Shown in pieces: positions 6,931 to 9,899 of a stretch of DNA of 9,899 nucleotides (position 1 is its first letter; each line of letters opens with the position of its first letter). The translations under genes and the position numbers were made by a program. Source of the stretch: Clostridiales bacterium UBA1389. Its GTDB lineage: Bacteria > Bacillota > Clostridia > Oscillospirales > CAG-382. A model generated the notes under the pieces. That model searched no databases, was not told the DNA's origin, and saw only the letters and a list, made by a program, of their open reading frames with translations. The stretch lies in the NCBI GenBank assembly GCA_002305335.1, contig DBQR01000004.1:18719-28617 (forward strand), read 5' to 3'.

Positions 6931-6995
6931 TGTATATTGACGCTTTGTGTGCCTTATATAAAATACAGCACAGGCATACCGGCGAAAAACTGTTC

Positions 6996-7001
6996 AGGAG
7001 G
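6996..7001 (+). promoter_or_regulatory. rpmH ribosome binding site
   Basis: A perfect AGGAGG lies 8 nt before the rpmH ATG. It is the strongest site in the right arm and fixes the start of this very short gene. Confidence 0.92.
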
Positions 7002-7009
7002 TGCATTTC

Positions 7010-7144
7010 ATGCTTAGGACCTACCAACCCAGAAAGCGCCACAGAAAAGTGGTTCACGGATTTCGTAAAAGAATGTCCGACGCCAACGGCAGAAAGGTTT
7101 TAAAGAGAAGACGCGCAAAGGGAAGAGCAAGACTCACCTATTAA
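7010..7144 (+). CDS. rpmH: 50S ribosomal protein L34
   Basis: This 44-residue, very basic protein is a structural component of the large ribosomal subunit. It reads RTYQPRKRHRK near the N terminus, then HGFRKRM (16-22), then NGRKVLKRRRAKGRARL (26-42), the hallmark L34 pattern, and has the usual length of 44-46. It starts with ATG after AGGAGG at 8-nt spacing and ends at TAA 7142-7144, three bases before rnpA. It is divergent from dnaA, its conserved position in most bacteria, and leads the right-arm operon. The second residue is Leu where many relatives have Lys or Ala, a minor difference. Confidence 0.97.
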   Translation: MLRTYQPRKRHRKVVHGFRKRMSDANGRKVLKRRRAKGRARLTY

Positions 7145-7147
7145 AAA

Positions 7148-7504
7148 ATGAAAAAATCCGTCAGATTAAAAACCATTAAGGAAAACCATATTTTTTCAAA
7201 GGTCTATTCCAAAGGGAAAAGCTGTTCGGGAAAATACCTTGTTTTGTATTGTTACAGAAACTATGCCCGTAATGAAACTCAAATCGGCATAACCGTTTCG
7301 AAATCAAGGGGAAATGCGGTTGTAAGAAACCGCACGCGTAGGCGGATTAAGGAAATTCTAAGGCTCATGTATCCTTTTCTAAAGGAAGGCTTTTTTATAG
7401 TGGTTGTGGCAAAACATTCCGCCGTTACGGCAGAATTCTCGGGTCTTTCGGACGAGCTGTACGATTTGCTGAAAAAAGCCTCCCTTTTCGGTACAAAGGG
7501 ATGA
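7148..7504 (+). CDS. rnpA: Ribonuclease P protein component
   Basis: RnpA is the protein cofactor that helps the RNase P RNA bind and cleave the 5' leader of precursor tRNAs. The 118-residue length is typical. It shows the N-terminal HIFSKVYSKGKS segment (14-25), the IGITVSKSRGNAVVRNR strand-helix (46-62) and the RNR box RNRTRRRIKEILR (60-72) that contacts the catalytic RNA. The ATG at 7148 lies 3 nt after the rpmH stop. No clear Shine-Dalgarno sequence precedes it, so translation probably depends on ribosomes leaving rpmH. Its last bases overlap the yidD start. The RNase P RNA gene is not in this window. Confidence 0.96.
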   Translation: MKKSVRLKTIKENHIFSKVYSKGKSCSGKYLVLYCYRNYARNETQIGITVSKSRGNAVVRNRTRRRIKEILRLMYPFLKEGFFIVVVAKHSAVTAEFSGLSDELYDLLKKASLFGTKG

Positions 7505-7728
7505 AACGACTTATTATCTGGCTTATACAAAAATATCAAAGACATATATCCCCGGCTTTACCCCCTTCCTGCAAATACACCCCCACCTGTTCCCAGTATG
7601 CCATAGACGCCCTTGAAACAAGGGGATTGTTTGTAGGCGTTTTCCTTGCGGTTTTCAGGGTTTTGCGGTGCAACCCCTTGTCAAAAGGGGGGTATGATCC
7701 GGTTCCACAAAAAAAGAAAGGGTATTAA
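7501..7728 (+). CDS. yidD: Membrane protein insertion efficiency factor YidD
   Basis: YidD is a small membrane-associated protein linked to efficient insertion of membrane proteins by YidC. The 75-residue product carries the whole family pattern: an amphipathic N-terminal helix (2-17), PPSCKYTPTCSQYA (21-34), a hydrophobic stretch (43-55), RCNP (56-59) and GGYDPVP (63-69), with the three conserved cysteines at 24, 30 and 57. It starts at ATGA overlapping the rnpA stop by 4 nt, a classic coupled junction, and ends 3 nt before yidC. Placement between rnpA and yidC is conserved in many bacteria. Confidence 0.95.
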   Translation: MKRLIIWLIQKYQRHISPALPPSCKYTPTCSQYAIDALETRGLFVGVFLAVFRVLRCNPLSKGGYDPVPQKKKGY

Positions 7729-7731
7729 TAA

Positions 7732-9195
7732 ATGTGCGATCCCTCTAATCCGATTTTTGAAATATTTTACGAAATATTCGGTGCGGTGCTTAAGTTCTGC
7801 TGTGCCATTACGGCGAATTATTACATTTTGGCCTTGTTCGTATTCACCCTTATAATTCATGTCGTACTTTTCCCCTTTGCCATAAAGCAGCATAAGTCCA
7901 GCGTCAAGATGGCAAAGCTTTCCCCCAAGGTGATGCTTATAAAGGAAAAGTACAAAGGCCGCAACGACAGGGTTACCCAGCAGAAGATGAATACCGAAAT
8001 TCAGGATTTATACCAGAAGGAAGGCTACAACCCCTATTCCGGCTGTCTTCCCCTGCTGCTGCAGCTCCCCATAATCATAATCCTCTGGGGAGTAATCAAC
8101 ATGCCCCTTTCCTATACCACCTCAACCGACGTAAAAGTCGACAGCCAGTATGAAATGGCGGTAAAGATACTTGACGGGGCGGTGGGGGCTATCGAGGAAT
8201 CCGGTCTTTTGGCGGACACAAATTCGGACGAAATTTCAGGCGAAGTTTCCGACACTTCCCCCGACGGCTCCCTTGCGGAAAATTCCGGAGAAAACCTTTC
8301 CGAAAATCCCGCAAGCGATACCAGCCTGGTTGTTTCCGGCGACAACTCCCTTGATGACGCAAGCGATACATTGAAGGGTTTTGTAGAGACCTATACCAAA
8401 GCCATGGAGGGTTTGGGAGCCAAATTAAACGGGAACCGCTGGAACAAAGAGGCCATTACCCCCAACCAAAAATATGAGTTTACGCTTACCAGATTTATTT
8501 TGGAAGACTACCGTACCAAAATCATCGACGAGCTTAAAAAAGCGGGGGTTGACGAGGAAATCATTTATAAAAACATACCCGACGAGCTTGTTTTTAACGA
8601 AAACTTTGTAAAATCCATCCCCAACTTTGATTTTATCGGGAACACATCGCTGCTTGATACCCCATCGGGAAAGGGATTAAGCATACTTTGGCTGATACCG
8701 GTTCTGGTGTTTATATCCTCATTTTTCGGCGGAGTCATAACCAAAAAGGTTTCATCTCCTCCTCAGCTTGTGGAAGGACCCCAGCCCGGCGGCGGGTTTA
8801 TGAAATGGGGGCTTCCCCTCTTTTCCGCCTGGCTTTCCTACACCCTTCCCGTTGCGGTGGGCATCTACTGGATATACAGGACAGTCTTCGGAATCGGGCA
8901 ATCCTTTATACTGGCGAAAATGTATCCCATACCCAAAATCAGCGAAGAAGAAATGGCGGAACTTAAAAAACAGCTTAAAGCTAAAAAGAAAAAGGTCATC
9001 ACCATAGAAGTGGACGAGGACGACGAATCCTTCGACAATCTGATTATTAAAACCGACAAAAAAGACTCCCCCAAGACAAAATACGAAATGCTGTCGGCTG
9101 ACGACGACCAGCCCAAGTCAAAGATTGAGCGGGCGCCTTTAAAAGAGGAAAAGGATAATAACGATGCTTCGGATGATGACACCGACGAGGATTGA
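7732..9195 (+). CDS. yidC: YidC/OxaA/SpoIIIJ-family membrane protein insertase with large external insert
   Basis: YidC inserts and folds proteins in the cytoplasmic membrane, alone or with SecYEG. The 487-residue product is far longer than B. subtilis SpoIIIJ (about 260). Seen in order: an amphipathic N-terminal segment (8-28), TM1 (about 30-51), a cytoplasmic helical hairpin (55-98), TM2 with NPYSGCLP (100-107) to about 124, a long external region (about 128-315) including a Ser/Asp/Glu/Asn-rich low-complexity stretch (157-213), TM3 (317-337), TM4-TM5 (about 358-397, with GIYWIYR), and a tail with a Lys cluster (412-421) followed by acidic residues. There is no lipobox, unlike SpoIIIJ. The position of the groove arginine in TM1 is His43. 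The start has AAAGGG about 9 nt upstream. It lies between yidD and jag, its usual partners. Confidence 0.95.
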   Translation: MCDPSNPIFEIFYEIFGAVLKFCCAITANYYILALFVFTLIIHVVLFPFAIKQHKSSVKMAKLSPKVMLIKEKYKGRNDRVTQQKMNTEIQDLYQKEGYNPYSGCLPLLLQLPIIIILWGVINMPLSYTTSTDVKVDSQYEMAVKILDGAVGAIEESGLLADTNSDEISGEVSDTSPDGSLAENSGENLSENPASDTSLVVSGDNSLDDASDTLKGFVETYTKAMEGLGAKLNGNRWNKEAITPNQKYEFTLTRFILEDYRTKIIDELKKAGVDEEIIYKNIPDELVFNENFVKSIPNFDFIGNTSLLDTPSGKGLSILWLIPVLVFISSFFGGVITKKVSSPPQLVEGPQPGGGFMKWGLPLFSAWLSYTLPVAVGIYWIYRTVFGIGQSFILAKMYPIPKISEEEMAELKKQLKAKKKKVITIEVDEDDESFDNLIIKTDKKDSPKTKYEMLSADDDQPKSKIERAPLKEEKDNNDASDDDTDED

Positions 9196-9201
9196 TTAAA
9201 A

Positions 9202-9861
9202 ATGCAAAAAGAGGTAATTCAAAACGCAAAAACCGTTTCACAGGCGGTTGAGCTGGGCGCGAAGGAACTTGGCGTATCTGCCGAAAAGGTGACCTATGTG
9301 GTCATGCAGGAACCCAGCAAGGGCTTTTTGGGAATAGGCGCAAACGAAGCCATCGTTAAGGTTATATACCGGCTTACCCCGGCCGACAGGGCGGAGGATT
9401 TCATCAGAAACCTGCTTAATAACATGGGTCTTGCGGCAACCGTTTCCGCCACAATCGAAGAAGACGGCGCAACCGTAAACATTGCCGGCGAAAACATGGG
9501 GCTGCTTATAGGCCGTCACGGGGAGGTTTTAGATTCCCTTCAATATCTTGCCACCCTTGCCGCCAACAAAGGCCTAAAGGATTATTACCGGATAACCATT
9601 GATGTGGAAGGCTACCGGGAAAAACGCAGGGAAGCTTTAAGACAGCTGGCTAAGCGTATGGCCGAAAAAGCGGTCAAATACGACCGGTCCTTTGCCCTTG
9701 AACCCATGTCGGCTTACGAAAGGCGGATAATCCACACCGAAGTTCAGAATATCAAAGGGGTTTCCACCTATTCGGTGGGTAACGATGCCGAACGGAAGGT
9801 AATTGTCTGCCCCGACAACAAAATGAAAAAGCCGGCTGCCGCAAAGGAAAGACAAAAATAA
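9202..9861 (+). CDS. jag: RNA-binding protein Jag/KhpB
   Basis: Jag (KhpB, EloR in streptococci) is a cytoplasmic RNA-binding protein tied to cell elongation and division in relatives; its targets here are unknown. The 219-residue product shows the Jag-N domain (about 3-55, with KGFLGIG at 40-46), a KH domain (about 78-135) whose GxxG loop is GRHG (104-107), and an R3H domain (about 145-207) with Arg174 and His178 in ERRIIH. The tail after residue 207 is short and basic. The ATG at 9202 follows the yidC stop by 6 nt and has GAGG (9187-9190) 11 nt upstream. The yidC-jag pair is conserved in Bacillota; mnmE commonly follows but would lie outside the window. Confidence 0.96.
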   Translation: MQKEVIQNAKTVSQAVELGAKELGVSAEKVTYVVMQEPSKGFLGIGANEAIVKVIYRLTPADRAEDFIRNLLNNMGLAATVSATIEEDGATVNIAGENMGLLIGRHGEVLDSLQYLATLAANKGLKDYYRITIDVEGYREKRREALRQLAKRMAEKAVKYDRSFALEPMSAYERRIIHTEVQNIKGVSTYSVGNDAERKVIVCPDNKMKKPAAAKERQK

Positions 9862-9883
9862 CAAGTTAAAAACGTCAAAAAAT

Positions 9884-9899
9884 CATAGCTTAAGCTATG
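9884..9899. terminator. Perfect 16-bp palindrome after jag, possibly a cut-off terminator
   Basis: CATAGCTTAAGCTATG is its own reverse complement, and can fold as a 6-bp stem with a TTAA loop. It begins 22 nt after the jag stop and is preceded by an A-rich run, as in bidirectional intrinsic terminators. The window ends exactly at the palindrome, so the required T-run cannot be seen. Confidence 0.4.

Larger units (their letters stand above)
6712..7009. other. AT-rich divergent dnaA/rpmH intergenic region
   Basis: This 298-bp region has no protein gene that I can support. It carries the divergent promoters of dnaA and rpmH, and a small GC-rich island (about 6864-6884) within otherwise strongly AT-rich DNA. 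In many Bacillota this interval contains a cluster of DnaA boxes; I see no match to TTATNCACA within one mismatch on either strand. Confidence 0.6.

Noticed and set aside
6815..7057. 80-codon minus-strand frame over the dnaA/rpmH gap
   Set aside because: It covers promoters and the 5' half of rpmH antisense, lacks a family signature and is mostly AT-driven residues.
6921..7103. 60-codon plus-strand frame crossing the rpmH start
   Set aside because: It runs through the rpmH promoter and ribosome site in a different frame from the clear L34 gene at 7010-7144.
8310..8370. Short direct repeat GCAAGCGATAC as a possible mobile-element footprint
   Set aside because: It lies within the low-complexity coding insert of yidC and encodes the same Ala-Ser-Asp-Thr phrase twice; simple protein repeat growth explains it.

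Overview
This window is the chromosomal replication-origin neighbourhood of a Bacillota (Firmicutes) bacterium, most likely a mid-GC member of class Clostridia. The basis is gene order (gyrA-gyrB-remB-recF-dnaN-dnaA, then divergent rpmH-rnpA-yidD-yidC-jag), the RemA/RemB-family gene between recF and gyrB, AGGAGG-type ribosome binding sites, and a YidC without a lipoprotein signal followed by Jag. I cannot name an order or family from sequence alone.

Left arm (1-6711, all minus strand, read leftwards from the origin): dnaA, a 191-bp gap, dnaN, recF, a small remB-like gene overlapping recF, gyrB, and the first 241 codons of gyrA, which runs off the left edge. This is the initiator/clamp/gyrase block. 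The S4-domain gene (yaaA/rlbA) that usually lies between dnaN and recF is absent. The dnaA-dnaN gap holds the best candidate for the unwinding site: a DnaA-box-like TTGTCCACA, two degenerate boxes, a short GC-rich step and a run of DnaA-trio triplets, in the order known from the Bacillus subtilis origin.

Centre (6712-7009): an AT-rich 298-bp divergent promoter region between dnaA and rpmH. It carries a good sigma-A-type promoter for dnaA and one or two for rpmH. I found no consensus DnaA box here.

Right arm (7010-9861, all plus strand): rpmH (ribosomal protein L34), rnpA (RNase P protein), yidD, yidC and jag/khpB, with gaps or overlaps of only a few bases, so probably one operon for ribosome, tRNA-processing and membrane-insertion functions. 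A 16-bp perfect palindrome sits at the very right edge and may be a cut-off terminator.

Everything here is conserved core machinery; I see no mobile element, CRISPR array, tRNA or rRNA, and no sign of an undescribed system. The points worth a second look are residue-level departures in core proteins (GyrA Met93 in the quinolone pocket, GyrB Ala116 in the ATP lid, YidC His43 in place of the groove arginine), a large acidic insert in YidC, and the origin layout.
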